From Hohaiivirga sp031546825 (GTDB lineage: Bacteria; Pseudomonadota; Alphaproteobacteria; Rhizobiales; Beijerinckiaceae): a stretch of 16,935 nucleotides of DNA. Below the pieces are notes generated by a model, which saw only the letters and a program-made list of their open reading frames with translations, did no database searches and was not told where the DNA came from. A program made the position numbers and the translations under genes. The stretch spans positions 1 to 16,935 of the forward strand of contig JAVBJU010000020.1 in assembly GCA_031546825.1 (NCBI GenBank). The letters run 5' to 3'. Below are positions 5,556-14,363 of the stretch, piece by piece (position 1 is the stretch's first letter; every line of letters starts with the position of its first letter).

Positions 5556-6580
5556 CGGGTGGCGGCGACGGCAAACCCGAAGCCGCAGGCGGACCTGCCC
5601 GACATGTTCCGGTTCTCCTGGCGGAAGTCTGTGAAGCACTGAGTGCTGGCCGTGGCGGCTTGTTCGTCGATGGCACGTTCGGTGCGGGCGGCTATACGCG
5701 CGGTATTCTGGCACAACATGCAGGCACGTCGGTCATCGGCATCGACCGTGATCCGAGTGCGATCAAGCGCGGGCAAATGCTGGTGAAGCAGGCGCGTGGG
5801 CGGGTAACGCTCATTGAAGGCTGCTTCGGAGAGCTTGATGCGCATGTGGCGCAATGGGCGCCGGTTGATGGCGTCGTGCTCGATATCGGCGTTTCTTCCA
5901 TGCAGATTGATGAAGCCGAGCGCGGTTTTTCATTCCGCTTCGACGGGCCGCTCGACATGCGCATGGCGCAGGCGGGTGTGAGTGCCGCCGATCTGGTCAA
6001 CCATTCGACCGAGGTGGAACTGGCCGATATCATTTTTCACTATGGCGAAGAACGGCGTTCGCGCGCCATTGCTCGCGCCATAGTCGAGGCGCGTCGCAAG
6101 GCTCCCCTCACAACCACCAAACAGCTTGCCGATCTCGTTGCGGCCCATGTCTGGGCGGAGCCCGGCGGAATGCATCCGGCGACGCGCGTGTTCCAGGCTT
6201 TGCGCATTGCGGTTAATGATGAACTTGGTGAACTGGTTCGCGCGTTGCACGCTGCGGAAAAGGTTCTGAAACCGGGCGGACGGCTTGCGGTGGTCACCTT
6301 CCATTCGCTGGAAGACCGGATCGTCAAACAGTTCTTTACCGCGCGCACGGGGCGCACTCCGGCAGGCTCGCGCCACATGCCCATGACGGCAATGCCGGAG
6401 GCGACCTTTGTTGCGCCCGCCAAAGGGCCAATCATGGCCAGCGAGAAAGAAATCGCGGCCAACCCGCGCGCCCGTTCTGCGAAGTTGCGTTATGCCATCC
6501 GCTCGGAAACGGCGGCACAACCGATGCTCGAAACCCTTGCAATGCTGGCTGAGCTACCCGAAAGAGGAGACCGGCGATGA
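5552..6580 (+). CDS. rsmH: 16S rRNA (cytosine(1402)-N(4))-methyltransferase
   Basis: 342 residues. RsmH (MraW) uses S-adenosylmethionine to N4-methylate C1402 of 16S rRNA near the ribosomal P site. Motifs visible: HVPVLLAEV (18-26) at the start of the catalytic domain, the SAM-binding loop DGTFGAGGYT (40-49), GIDRDPSA (63-70), DIGVSS (111-116), RGFSFRFDGPLDMRM (124-138), and the late GGRLAVVTFHSLEDRIVK block typical of the family. ATG 5552 overlaps the mraZ stop and has GAAGGA a few bases upstream. The frame is open for another 225 codons upstream, but that stretch is mraZ read out of frame and lacks any family similarity. Translationally coupled on both sides: its stop overlaps the ftsL start. 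Confidence 0.96.
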   Translation: MTGGGDGKPEAAGGPARHVPVLLAEVCEALSAGRGGLFVDGTFGAGGYTRGILAQHAGTSVIGIDRDPSAIKRGQMLVKQARGRVTLIEGCFGELDAHVAQWAPVDGVVLDIGVSSMQIDEAERGFSFRFDGPLDMRMAQAGVSAADLVNHSTEVELADIIFHYGEERRSRAIARAIVEARRKAPLTTTKQLADLVAAHVWAEPGGMHPATRVFQALRIAVNDELGELVRALHAAEKVLKPGGRLAVVTFHSLEDRIVKQFFTARTGRTPAGSRHMPMTAMPEATFVAPAKGPIMASEKEIAANPRARSAKLRYAIRSETAAQPMLETLAMLAELPERGDRR

Positions 6581-6984
6581 TCCGTTTCATGCATATCGTG
6601 GCAATCGTCGCGCTGATTTCTTCGGCGGTTTATGCCTATTCGATCAAGTATGACACGCTCTACTATGCTGAGCAGGCGGCAAAGCTCGGCAGCGAGATCA
6701 ATCAGGAGCGGGGGTCCATCGCCGTTCTGAAAGCCGAATGGCAACTGCTCAACAATCCCGAGCGTCTTCAGGCTGCGGCGCAGCAACATCTCGACCTCGT
6801 TGTCATGGACATTCGCCAGCTTGGGCGCTGGGCTGAAATTCCCTCGCGCCCCGATCGTGGCGATGAGATTGGCAAGAAGCTGCAGGCACTCGGCCTCGGC
6901 GGTGTTATCGACACCGGGCCAAATGCCGTTCCCGATGTCGGCGTCACCGGCGCGATTGCACCGGCACAATCGCAAAGGCGATAG
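6577..6984 (+). CDS. ftsL: Cell division protein FtsL
   Basis: 135 residues. FtsL is a bitopic divisome protein that works with FtsB and FtsQ and helps activate FtsW-FtsI. Sequence identity is low across bacteria; the call rests on layout and position. There is one N-terminal membrane segment (about 4-21), then a predicted periplasmic coiled coil (about 30-65, with YYAEQAAKLGSEINQERGSIAVLKAEW), then the LLNNPERLQAAAQQHLDL motif common to alphaproteobacterial FtsL. The C-terminal third is Gly/Pro/Ala-rich and probably disordered. ATG 6577 overlaps the rsmH TGA and follows an AGAGGAGA ribosome site. The gene sits between rsmH and ftsI, the standard place. Confidence 0.92.
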   Translation: MIRFMHIVAIVALISSAVYAYSIKYDTLYYAEQAAKLGSEINQERGSIAVLKAEWQLLNNPERLQAAAQQHLDLVVMDIRQLGRWAEIPSRPDRGDEIGKKLQALGLGGVIDTGPNAVPDVGVTGAIAPAQSQRR

Positions 6985-6987
6985 GCC

Positions 6988-8835
6988 ATGGCGACAGAAA
7001 ATCGCCCCGGCGAGACCGAAGACACCAACCGGGAAGCCATGGGGGCAGATGCTCCCAGGGCGAGCAGGCCCGTGTTGCAGGAACCGCTGACGTCTTCTCC
7101 GCAAGCGTACCGCCAGAATATCGCCCAGAAACTATTTCATTTGCATTCGGGCGAGAGCACGGGCCGCATCCGCCTCGTCAGCATGTTTTTTGCGCTTCTA
7201 TTCACGGCTATCGGTTGCCGCTTGGTTTATCTGGCGGTGTATCCGGATGTGACGGATGGTGCGCGGCGCAGCAGTGCCATGGAACCCGTTGCCTCGCGCC
7301 CCGATATCGTTGATCGCAACGGCGAAACCTTAGCAACTGATATCCGCACCGTCTCGATCTTTGCCGAACCGCGCAAGATGGTTGATATCGACGAGGCGGT
7401 GGAAAAACTCACCGCCGTTCTGCCCGAACTCAATGCACGCGAACTGTCCGATAGGCTGATGCGGCGTGACAAAAAGGGCAACCGCAGCGGCTTTGAATGG
7501 GTCAAGCGGCGTATCACGCCCGTCCAGCAGCAGGAGGTATTCCGCCAAGGCATTCCCGGAATCGGCTTTGCGCCCGACAACAAGCGTGTTTATCCCAACG
7601 GGCCGGTCGCTGCCCATATTCTCGGCTTCACCAATGTTGATAACCATGGCATCGCCGGTATCGAAAAATATATCGACAATCAGGGGTTGCAGGATCTTTC
7701 CGGTGCGGGCTTCAAGATTGACGCCACCACATTGAAGCCGCTGGAACTGTCGGTTGATCTCAAGGTCGAACACGCGTTGCGGGATGAACTGGTCAAGGGA
7801 TTGGCCAAGTTCAAGGCGCTCGCCAATGGCGGACTGGTTCTGGATGTCACCACGGGTGAAGTGATCGCGCTGGTATCGCTGCCGGATTATAACCCGAACA
7901 ATCCGGTTGATGCCCTGCAGAAAGATCGCATCAACCGCATCAATGTCGGCGTCTACGAAATGGGCTCGACCTTTAAGGCGCTGTCGGTTGCGATGGGGCT
8001 GGATAACGGAAAATTCAATATCAATTCCCAGCTTGATGCGCGGGTGAAGCTGCATTTTGGCAAATTCACCATCGGCGATTACCACGGCACCAACCGCATT
8101 CTGACGGTGCCGGAAGTGTTCATTCACTCCTCAAATCTTGGCACAGCGCGCATGGCGCTTGGCATCGGTGTCGATGGCCATAAGGCCTTCCTGCGCAAGA
8201 TGGGCCAGACCGAGCGCCTGGTGACAGAGGTGCCGGAAAACGCACAGCCGCTGGTTCCGTCGCGCTGGGGTGAACTGAATACGGTGACCATCGCCTATGG
8301 CCACGGCATTGCGGTGACGCCGCTTCAGGCGTGCATGGCGGTTGCGTCGCTCGTCAATGGCGGATACCTGATCAAGCCCACCTTCCTCAAGCGAACGGAA
8401 GAGGACGCGCGCGCGATTGCCACACGGGTCATCAAGCCCGAGACCTCGGAAGCCATGCGCTTTATCATGCGCCTTAACGCCACTGTCGGTTCTGCCACCA
8501 AGGCAGCCGTTGCCGGATTTTATACCGGCGGCAAAACCGGCACCGCTGAAAAAGTCATCGGCGGGCGCTATTCCAAAAACAAGAATTTCAACACGTTCAT
8601 GACGATGTTCCCCATGGACAAGCCGAAATACCTTGTGATGATCATTTTCGATGAGCCGCAAGGCTTGCCCGAAACCTACGGCTATTCCACCGCCGCGTGG
8701 AATTCGGGCGATGTGGCGGGCAAGGTCATCCAGCGCATTGCACCGCTTCTCGGTGTGGCCCCGCGCTTCGAGCCGCCGCTGCATCCGTTCCCGCTGATGG
8801 AAAAGCAGGGGGCCTGGGGAATTAACAAGATATGA
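6988..8835 (+). CDS. ftsI: Septal peptidoglycan transpeptidase FtsI (PBP3)
   Basis: 615 residues, a class B penicillin-binding protein that cross-links septal peptidoglycan and is a beta-lactam target. A cytoplasmic tail of about 55 residues precedes one membrane segment (about 66-84, MFFALLFTAIGCRLVYLAV). The PBP dimerisation domain begins with RPDIVDRNGETLATD. The transpeptidase domain has all three active-site motifs: STFK (327-330, nucleophile S327, K330), SSN (381-383) and KTGTA (516-520). Length is typical for Rhizobiales. The start is 3 bases after the ftsL stop, with AAAGG upstream, so translation is probably coupled. The stop overlaps murE. No missing residues or frame problems. Confidence 0.97.
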   Translation: MATENRPGETEDTNREAMGADAPRASRPVLQEPLTSSPQAYRQNIAQKLFHLHSGESTGRIRLVSMFFALLFTAIGCRLVYLAVYPDVTDGARRSSAMEPVASRPDIVDRNGETLATDIRTVSIFAEPRKMVDIDEAVEKLTAVLPELNARELSDRLMRRDKKGNRSGFEWVKRRITPVQQQEVFRQGIPGIGFAPDNKRVYPNGPVAAHILGFTNVDNHGIAGIEKYIDNQGLQDLSGAGFKIDATTLKPLELSVDLKVEHALRDELVKGLAKFKALANGGLVLDVTTGEVIALVSLPDYNPNNPVDALQKDRINRINVGVYEMGSTFKALSVAMGLDNGKFNINSQLDARVKLHFGKFTIGDYHGTNRILTVPEVFIHSSNLGTARMALGIGVDGHKAFLRKMGQTERLVTEVPENAQPLVPSRWGELNTVTIAYGHGIAVTPLQACMAVASLVNGGYLIKPTFLKRTEEDARAIATRVIKPETSEAMRFIMRLNATVGSATKAAVAGFYTGGKTGTAEKVIGGRYSKNKNFNTFMTMFPMDKPKYLVMIIFDEPQGLPETYGYSTAAWNSGDVAGKVIQRIAPLLGVAPRFEPPLHPFPLMEKQGAWGINKI

Positions 8836-10283
8836 CGCAACCAACCTTCGCCGATCTTTTCAAGGATGCGCCCGCAGCACTGGCTGCACTCCCGGTTCGG
8901 GGGGTGACATCCGACAGCCGCCGCGTCCAGCCCGGTTTCGTGTTTGTCGCTGTCCCCGGCGTTAAAGCCGATGGCATGGCCTATGCCGAACAGGCGGCGA
9001 AAGCGGGAGCCATTGCGGTGGTGGGGGAGGCGTCTACAGCATCCATCGGCACGACAGCCTATCTCCGGGTTGATGATGCGCGGCTCGCTCTGGCCCATGC
9101 CGCAGCGCAGTTTTACCCCCGTCAGCCGGAAAAGATCATCGCCATTACTGGCACCGCCGGTAAAAGCTCGGTCGCTGATTTTGCGCGGCAACTGTTCAGT
9201 GCGCTTGGGCGCTCCGCCGCAAGTGTTGGCACGTTGGGCGTGGTGACCGGGGAAGGGGCCGAATACGGCAGCCTGACCACCCCCGATCCTGTCTCGCTGC
9301 ATGAGACGTTGGATCGTCTGGCGAAGAATGGCGTTGAGCGCCTGGCGATGGAAGCATCGTCCCACGGGCTCGAGCAGCGTCGCCTTGAGGCCGTTCGCCT
9401 GGCGGGCGCTGCGTTTACCAATCTCGGGCGTGACCATCTCGATTACCACCACAGCATGGAAGCCTACGCCGAAGCGAAACTCCGGCTGTTTGAAGAACTG
9501 ATTGCGCAGGGCTTTGCAGTGGTGAACGCCGATGGCGATTATGCCGACACGTTCCTTGAACGCATTGCCAAGACCCGTTTGCAGGTCGTGACAACCGGCA
9601 TCAAGGGGCACGATATCCGCCTCGTGTCCGCAACACCCGGCCAATTCCGCCAGACGCTTGTTGTCGATGTGTTTGGTGAGCGCCACACCGTCGATTTCCC
9701 CCTGCTTGGCGACTTCCAGGTTGAAAACGCTTTGGTTGCGGCAGCCTGCGTGATCTCGACCGAGGGGCGTGAACATTCCCCCCGTGTCATGGCGGCGCTG
9801 TCCAACCTTGCGGGCGTCTGTGGGCGGCTCGAAAAGGTTGGCGAGATCAACGGCGCGGTCTGCATTGTCGATTACTCCCATAAGCCCGATGCCATGGCGC
9901 ATGTGCTCAATGCCGCACGGCCCTTCACGCCGGGACGCCTGTTCGTGGTGTTTGGCTGCGGTGGCGACCGCGATGCGGGCAAACGCCCGATCATGGGTGA
10001 GATCGCTGTGGACAAGGCCGATGTGGTCATCGTCACAGATGATAATCCGCGCTCGGAAAACCCGGCAGCAATTCGCGCCGAGGTTTTGGCCGGAGCGAAA
10101 GGCGCGCGCGAGATCGGCGACCGCGCAGCCGCTATCCGGCACGCTGTCTCGGAACTTCAACTGGGAGACGTGCTGATTGTTGCCGGTAAGGGCCATGAAA
10201 CTGGCCAGATCATCGGTGACACGGTGCTGCCCTTCTCCGACCATGAAGAAATCCGGGCAGCGATTGCGGAGATGACGCCATGA
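8832..10283 (+). CDS. murE: UDP-MurNAc-L-Ala-D-Glu:meso-diaminopimelate ligase
   Basis: 483 residues. MurE adds the third stem residue to the cytoplasmic UDP-MurNAc-dipeptide using ATP. The N-terminal domain begins with GVTSDSRRVQPG. The ATP loop is TGTAGKSS (106-113), where Ala replaces the more usual Asn or Lys; this form occurs in alphaproteobacteria. TTPDP, MEASSHGL and RDHLDYH follow, then K216 in AEAKLRLF, the expected carbamylated lysine. DNPRSEN (404-410) is the signature for meso-diaminopimelate rather than L-lysine. DYSHKPDAM stands where many MurE have DYAHTPD, again an alphaproteobacterial style. ATG 8832 overlaps the ftsI stop and its own stop overlaps murF, so this is a run of coupled genes. 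Confidence 0.97.
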   Translation: MTQPTFADLFKDAPAALAALPVRGVTSDSRRVQPGFVFVAVPGVKADGMAYAEQAAKAGAIAVVGEASTASIGTTAYLRVDDARLALAHAAAQFYPRQPEKIIAITGTAGKSSVADFARQLFSALGRSAASVGTLGVVTGEGAEYGSLTTPDPVSLHETLDRLAKNGVERLAMEASSHGLEQRRLEAVRLAGAAFTNLGRDHLDYHHSMEAYAEAKLRLFEELIAQGFAVVNADGDYADTFLERIAKTRLQVVTTGIKGHDIRLVSATPGQFRQTLVVDVFGERHTVDFPLLGDFQVENALVAAACVISTEGREHSPRVMAALSNLAGVCGRLEKVGEINGAVCIVDYSHKPDAMAHVLNAARPFTPGRLFVVFGCGGDRDAGKRPIMGEIAVDKADVVIVTDDNPRSENPAAIRAEVLAGAKGAREIGDRAAAIRHAVSELQLGDVLIVAGKGHETGQIIGDTVLPFSDHEEIRAAIAEMTP

Positions 10284-11734
10284 CTGCTTCGCTTTGGACT
10301 GCCGCTGAAATTACTACCGCAACCAATGGAACGTGCTTCGGCAAGGGCGATGCACTGACCGGTGTTTCCATCGACACCCGCACGCTGCAACCGGGCGACC
10401 TCTTCGTCGCCTTGGCCGGAGACGCGCGTGACGGCCATGATTTCGTGCGTGATGCCTTGGCAAAGGGCGCTGGCGGCGCGCTGGTCTCGACCGCGCGTGC
10501 CCAGGAGTTGAAAGACGCGGGCCGTCTGTTCGCTGTGCCAGGAGATGTGCTTTCCGGTATGCGTGACCTCGCCAAAGCGGCGCGCACGCGGGCCCGCGGG
10601 CCGGTGATTGCGGTCACGGGTTCGGTTGGCAAAACCGGTACCAAGGAAGCCCTGCGCCATGTGTTGTCGCGTCAGGCTCCGACCCATGCTTCGGTTGCCT
10701 CCTACAACAACCATTGGGGTGTGCCGCTCACGCTGTGCCGCGCACCACGTGATGCCTTTTATGGTGTCTATGAAATCGGCATGAACCATGCCGGCGAAAT
10801 TGTGCCGCTGACCGAACTGGTGCGGCCCGATATTGCGGTGATCACCACAATCGCCCCCGTTCATCTTGAGTTCTTCCGCTCGCTCGCCGATATCGCCGAC
10901 GCCAAGGCCGAAATTTTTGAGGGCATCATCCCCGGCGGCACCGCCATCCTGCCCTATGACAGCCCGCTGTTTGAACGCCTGAAACTCCACGCTTTGGGAT
11001 CGCGGGCCGGGCGTATTCTGTCGTTTGGCGAAGGGGCAGGGGCCGATATCCGGGCGGAAGCGATAGCGGTCACCTCAGAATATTCCGATGTAACCGTGTC
11101 GGTGCTGGGCAGAAAGCTCGCCTACCGCATTGGCAGCCCCGGTCGCCATACCGCGCTCAATTCGCTTGCCGTTCTCGCAACGGTGTTTGCGGCAGGGGGC
11201 GATGTGGACGCGGCGGCGATGAGCCTCATCGACCTCACACCGCCCGCCGGTCGCGGTGAACGTCTGGTGCTGGGCTCGGAAAAAGTACCGCTTCTGCTCA
11301 TAGATGAAAGCTACAATGCCAACCCGGCGTCGATGCGGGCAGCATTGGCCAATCTCGCGATGGTGAAACCCAAGGGGCGGCGCATTGCCGTGCTCGGCGC
11401 CATGGGTGAATTGGGGCCGACCGGGCCGCAACTCCATGCGGAATTGACCGACGCCATTCGCGCTGCGCATGTCGACCTTGTCTTTGCCGTGGGGCCGCTG
11501 ATGAAAAATCTGGTGGAAGCGTTGCCGCCTGCCATGATTGCGGCTTATTCGGAGAGTTCACAGGGGCTCCTCGATGCGGTTGAGGCAACCGTTCGTGAGG
11601 GCGATGCCGTCATGGTCAAGGGCTCGCTGTCAACGCGCATGGGGCTTGTGGTCACTGCGCTCAAACAACGGCACGGTGTGCTCGGGTCTTCGGCAAGCTG
11701 TGGCGCGCTGCTGGACAACGTAAAAAACGATTAA
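10280..11734 (+). CDS. murF: UDP-MurNAc-tripeptide:D-Ala-D-Ala ligase
   Basis: 484 residues. MurF adds D-Ala-D-Ala to UDP-MurNAc-tripeptide, completing the cytoplasmic pentapeptide precursor. Visible motifs are VSIDTRTLQPGDLFVAL in the N-terminal domain, the ATP loop TGSVGKTGT (113-121, K118), SYNNHWGVPLTL, EIGMNHAGEI (typical of MurF), and LIDESYNANPASM at the central/C-terminal junction. Length is slightly above E. coli MurF (452). ATG 10280 overlaps the murE TGA. After the TAA at 11732-11734 comes the first sizeable break in the operon (57 bases, with a hairpin) before mraY. Confidence 0.97.
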   Translation: MTASLWTAAEITTATNGTCFGKGDALTGVSIDTRTLQPGDLFVALAGDARDGHDFVRDALAKGAGGALVSTARAQELKDAGRLFAVPGDVLSGMRDLAKAARTRARGPVIAVTGSVGKTGTKEALRHVLSRQAPTHASVASYNNHWGVPLTLCRAPRDAFYGVYEIGMNHAGEIVPLTELVRPDIAVITTIAPVHLEFFRSLADIADAKAEIFEGIIPGGTAILPYDSPLFERLKLHALGSRAGRILSFGEGAGADIRAEAIAVTSEYSDVTVSVLGRKLAYRIGSPGRHTALNSLAVLATVFAAGGDVDAAAMSLIDLTPPAGRGERLVLGSEKVPLLLIDESYNANPASMRAALANLAMVKPKGRRIAVLGAMGELGPTGPQLHAELTDAIRAAHVDLVFAVGPLMKNLVEALPPAMIAAYSESSQGLLDAVEATVREGDAVMVKGSLSTRMGLVVTALKQRHGVLGSSASCGALLDNVKND

Positions 11735-11747
11735 GATCAAATGGGGT

Positions 11748-11771
11748 CGCGTTCCCTCCGTGGAGGGCGCG
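11748..11771 (+). other. Intra-operon hairpin between murF and mraY
   Basis: CGCG (11748-11751) pairs with CGCG (11768-11771), and CCCTC (11754-11758) with GAGGG (11763-11767), around a CGTG tetraloop with a TT bulge. This gives a 9-bp G+C-rich stem in a 57-base gap. What follows is TTGAAAAGGA, the mraY ribosome-site region, not a T tract. Attenuation, mRNA processing or tuning of mraY expression is more likely than full termination, because mraY and later genes need the operon transcript. Confidence 0.5.
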
Positions 11772-11791
11772 TTGAAAAGGAAAACGGTTAA

Positions 11792-12916
11792 ATGCTGTAT
11801 TGGCTCGCAGGCGCGTGGCAACTGAATTGGTTGGTGAATCTGTTGGGGAGCTACAGCTACCTGCTGACGCCCCTGAACATCTTTCGCTATCAGACGTTTC
11901 GCGTAACCGGGGCGACGGCCACGGCGCTTTTGTTTGTGTTCTGGTTCGGCCCGGCGATCATCTCCCGGTTGCGTCTGCACCAAAAAGGCGGCCAGCCAAT
12001 CCGCGAAGATGGTCCGGAAACGCATCTGCTGACCAAAAAGAACACACCGACCATGGGCGGTTTGATGATCCTGTCGGGCGTTCTGGTTGGCACTTTGTTA
12101 TGGGCAGATCTCGCCAACCGCTATGTGTGGGTGGTACTGTTCACCACGTTCGGCTTTGGCATGGTGGGATTTTACGACGATTACCTCAAGGTATCGAAGC
12201 AAAATCACAAGGGTTTTTCGGGGAAATGGCGTCTAGCCATTGAGGCGATCATCGCCATTGTCGCCTGTATCGCCATCGCCTGGATTTCACCAAACGCACT
12301 CAAGTACAAACTGGTTTTCCCGGTGGTCAAGGATGCGGCTATCTATCTCGGCATGTTCTTCATCGTGTTCGGCGCGCTGGTGATTGTGGGCGCGGGCAAT
12401 GCGGTCAATATCACCGATGGGCTCGATGGTCTGGCGATTGTGCCGGTGATGATCGCGGCGGGCACGTTCGGCTTTATCTGCTATGTTGCGGGTAACCTGA
12501 ATTATGCTTCCTATTTGCAAATCGCCTATGTGCCGGGCTCCGGCGAAATGTCGGTGATCCTGGGGGCCTTGATTGGTGCGGGCTTGGGCTTCCTGTGGTT
12601 CAACGCACCGCCCGCCCAGATTTTCATGGGCGACACCGGGTCGCTGGCCCTTGGTGGCCTGCTTGGCGTCGTGGCGGTCATCGCCAAGCACGAAATCGTG
12701 CTGGCCATCGTCGGTGGGTTGTTTGTGCTTGAGATCATGTCGGTGATCATTCAGGTGACCTCGTTCAAGCTCACCGGTAAACGCGTCTTTAAAATGGCCC
12801 CGATCCACCACCATTTCGAAAAGCTCGGCTGGACCGAGCCGCAAGTGGTGATCCGTTTCTGGATCATTGCTTTCGTGCTGGCGTTGATTGGTCTCTCCAC
12901 CCTCAAAATCCGCTAA
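11792..12916 (+). CDS. mraY: Phospho-MurNAc-pentapeptide transferase (lipid I synthase)
   Basis: 374 residues. MraY moves phospho-MurNAc-pentapeptide onto undecaprenyl phosphate at the inner membrane, forming lipid I. The protein is polytopic, with about ten hydrophobic segments. Signature residues are present: TPTMGG in the first cytoplasmic loop, D129-D130 in GFYDDYLKV, NAVNITDGLDGL (203-214) with D209 and D212, NAPPAQIFMGDTGSLALGG, and the HHH cluster (339-341) in PIHHHFE. These make up the Mg-binding and nucleoside-binding site of the family. ATG 11792 has AAAAGGA upstream, somewhat distant (about 10-11 bases). It is preceded by the murF-mraY hairpin and followed 12 bases later by murD. 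Confidence 0.98.
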   Translation: MLYWLAGAWQLNWLVNLLGSYSYLLTPLNIFRYQTFRVTGATATALLFVFWFGPAIISRLRLHQKGGQPIREDGPETHLLTKKNTPTMGGLMILSGVLVGTLLWADLANRYVWVVLFTTFGFGMVGFYDDYLKVSKQNHKGFSGKWRLAIEAIIAIVACIAIAWISPNALKYKLVFPVVKDAAIYLGMFFIVFGALVIVGAGNAVNITDGLDGLAIVPVMIAAGTFGFICYVAGNLNYASYLQIAYVPGSGEMSVILGALIGAGLGFLWFNAPPAQIFMGDTGSLALGGLLGVVAVIAKHEIVLAIVGGLFVLEIMSVIIQVTSFKLTGKRVFKMAPIHHHFEKLGWTEPQVVIRFWIIAFVLALIGLSTLKIR

Positions 12917-12928
12917 AGGTATCGCCCC

Positions 12929-14362
12929 ATGACACCGGTGACGACATTTGCAGGTAAAGAAGTTGCCCTGTTCGGCCTCGGCGGGTCAGGGCTCGTCACC
13001 GCAATGGCGCTTCAGGCCGGTGGGGCGAAAGTCACCGCCTGCGACGACAACGCCTCCAAGATGTGGGAAGTCGCGGCAACCGGCATTCCGGTTGCGGATT
13101 TGCGCGATGCCGACTGGTCAAAATTTGATGCCTTCATCCTGTCTCCCGGCGTGCCGCTAACCCATCCCGCGCCGCACTGGACCGTGGAACTGGCCCGCAA
13201 GGCTGGTGTGGAAATCATCGGCGATATCGAACTTTTTTGCCGTGAGCGGGCGGCGCTTGCCGCCCATGCGCCGTTTATCGCTATCACCGGCACCAACGGC
13301 AAATCGACCACGACGGCACTCATTGCGCATATCCTCCGTGAGAATGGTTTTGACGTGCAGATGGGCGGCAATATTGGCACAGCGATCCTTGCGCTTGAAC
13401 CACCTGCCGCCAACCGCGTGCATGTGATCGAGTGTTCGACCTTCCAGATTGATCTTGCGCCTTCGCTCAATCCGAGTATCGGCGTTTTGCTCAACGTCAC
13501 CCCGGATCACCTCGACCGCCATGGCACCATGGACCAGTACGCCGCCATCAAGGAACGGCTGGTGGCGAAGGCGGATAACGCTGTGGTGTCTGTGGATGAT
13601 GATTATTGCCGGGCGGTTGTGGAGCGCATCGCGGAAGGTGGCAAGGCCAAGCTGGTTCGCTTTGCCACCGAGACCAGGATGGATGTGGATGTTTCCCTGT
13701 ATTCCAAGGGTAGCGCTCAGGTTGTTGTTCGTTCCACAATCGAAGGGCTGGAAGATCTGGCGGATATCTCAGGTATCGCCGCGCTCCGGGGGCGTCATAA
13801 CGGCCAGAATGCGGTGGCTGCGGCCGCCGTATTGATGGCTGCGCCATTATCGCTTTCGGTGGCCGATATCGACCGGACTATAAAAAGCTTTCCGGGTCTT
13901 GCCCATCGCATGGAACAGCTCGGCAGCGTTGATGATGTGTTGTTCATCAACGATTCCAAGGCGACCAATGCCGATTCAACCGAGAAGGCGCTTGCGTCCT
14001 TTGACCGCGTATTCTGGATTGTCGGTGGCAAGCAGAAGGAAGGCGGCATTGCGTTGCTCGAACCCTATTTCAGCAAGATTGACTGCGCTTATCTGATCGG
14101 CGCGTCGTCGGATGCCTTTGCTGCAACCCTTGAGGGCAAGGTTCCCTTCCGCAAATGCGAAACGATGGATAAGGCCGTGGCGCTCGCGGCTGCGGATGCC
14201 GCCGCGGCATGCCGTGCCTTGCCTGAGGCGTCGGTCAAGCCGGTTGTGCTGCTGTCGCCCGCCTGCGCCTCCTATGATCAATATCCGAATTTCGAAGTCA
14301 GGGGCGATCATTTTCGCAAACTCGTGCAAGCCCTGCCAGGTTTCGGCAGCGAGGTGAACTGA
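12929..14362 (+). CDS. murD: UDP-MurNAc-L-alanine:D-glutamate ligase
   Basis: 477 residues. MurD adds D-glutamate to UDP-MurNAc-L-alanine in the cytoplasm. The N-terminal Rossmann-like domain starts with VALFGLGGSG. LSPGVP follows at 71-76. The ATP loop is TGTNGKSTT (120-128, K125). GGNIG and ECSTFQIDLAPSL follow (many MurD have ELSSFQ; the ECST/ECSS form is alphaproteobacterial). Then come NVTPDHLDRHGTMDQYAAIKERL, with the expected carbamylated Lys, NDSKATN, and SPACASYDQYPNFEVRGDHF near the C-terminus. The ATG is 12 bases after mraY, whose stop codon overlaps the TAAAGG ribosome site. One base separates its stop from ftsW. Confidence 0.97.
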   Translation: MTPVTTFAGKEVALFGLGGSGLVTAMALQAGGAKVTACDDNASKMWEVAATGIPVADLRDADWSKFDAFILSPGVPLTHPAPHWTVELARKAGVEIIGDIELFCRERAALAAHAPFIAITGTNGKSTTTALIAHILRENGFDVQMGGNIGTAILALEPPAANRVHVIECSTFQIDLAPSLNPSIGVLLNVTPDHLDRHGTMDQYAAIKERLVAKADNAVVSVDDDYCRAVVERIAEGGKAKLVRFATETRMDVDVSLYSKGSAQVVVRSTIEGLEDLADISGIAALRGRHNGQNAVAAAAVLMAAPLSLSVADIDRTIKSFPGLAHRMEQLGSVDDVLFINDSKATNADSTEKALASFDRVFWIVGGKQKEGGIALLEPYFSKIDCAYLIGASSDAFAATLEGKVPFRKCETMDKAVALAAADAAAACRALPEASVKPVVLLSPACASYDQYPNFEVRGDHFRKLVQALPGFGSEVN

Positions 14363-14363
14363 G

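Noticed and set aside
8682..10244. 520-codon open frame antisense to the ftsI end and murE
   Set aside because: It lies entirely opposite well-supported genes with complete motifs, shows no recognisable family, and is a typical antisense artefact in G+C-rich coding DNA.
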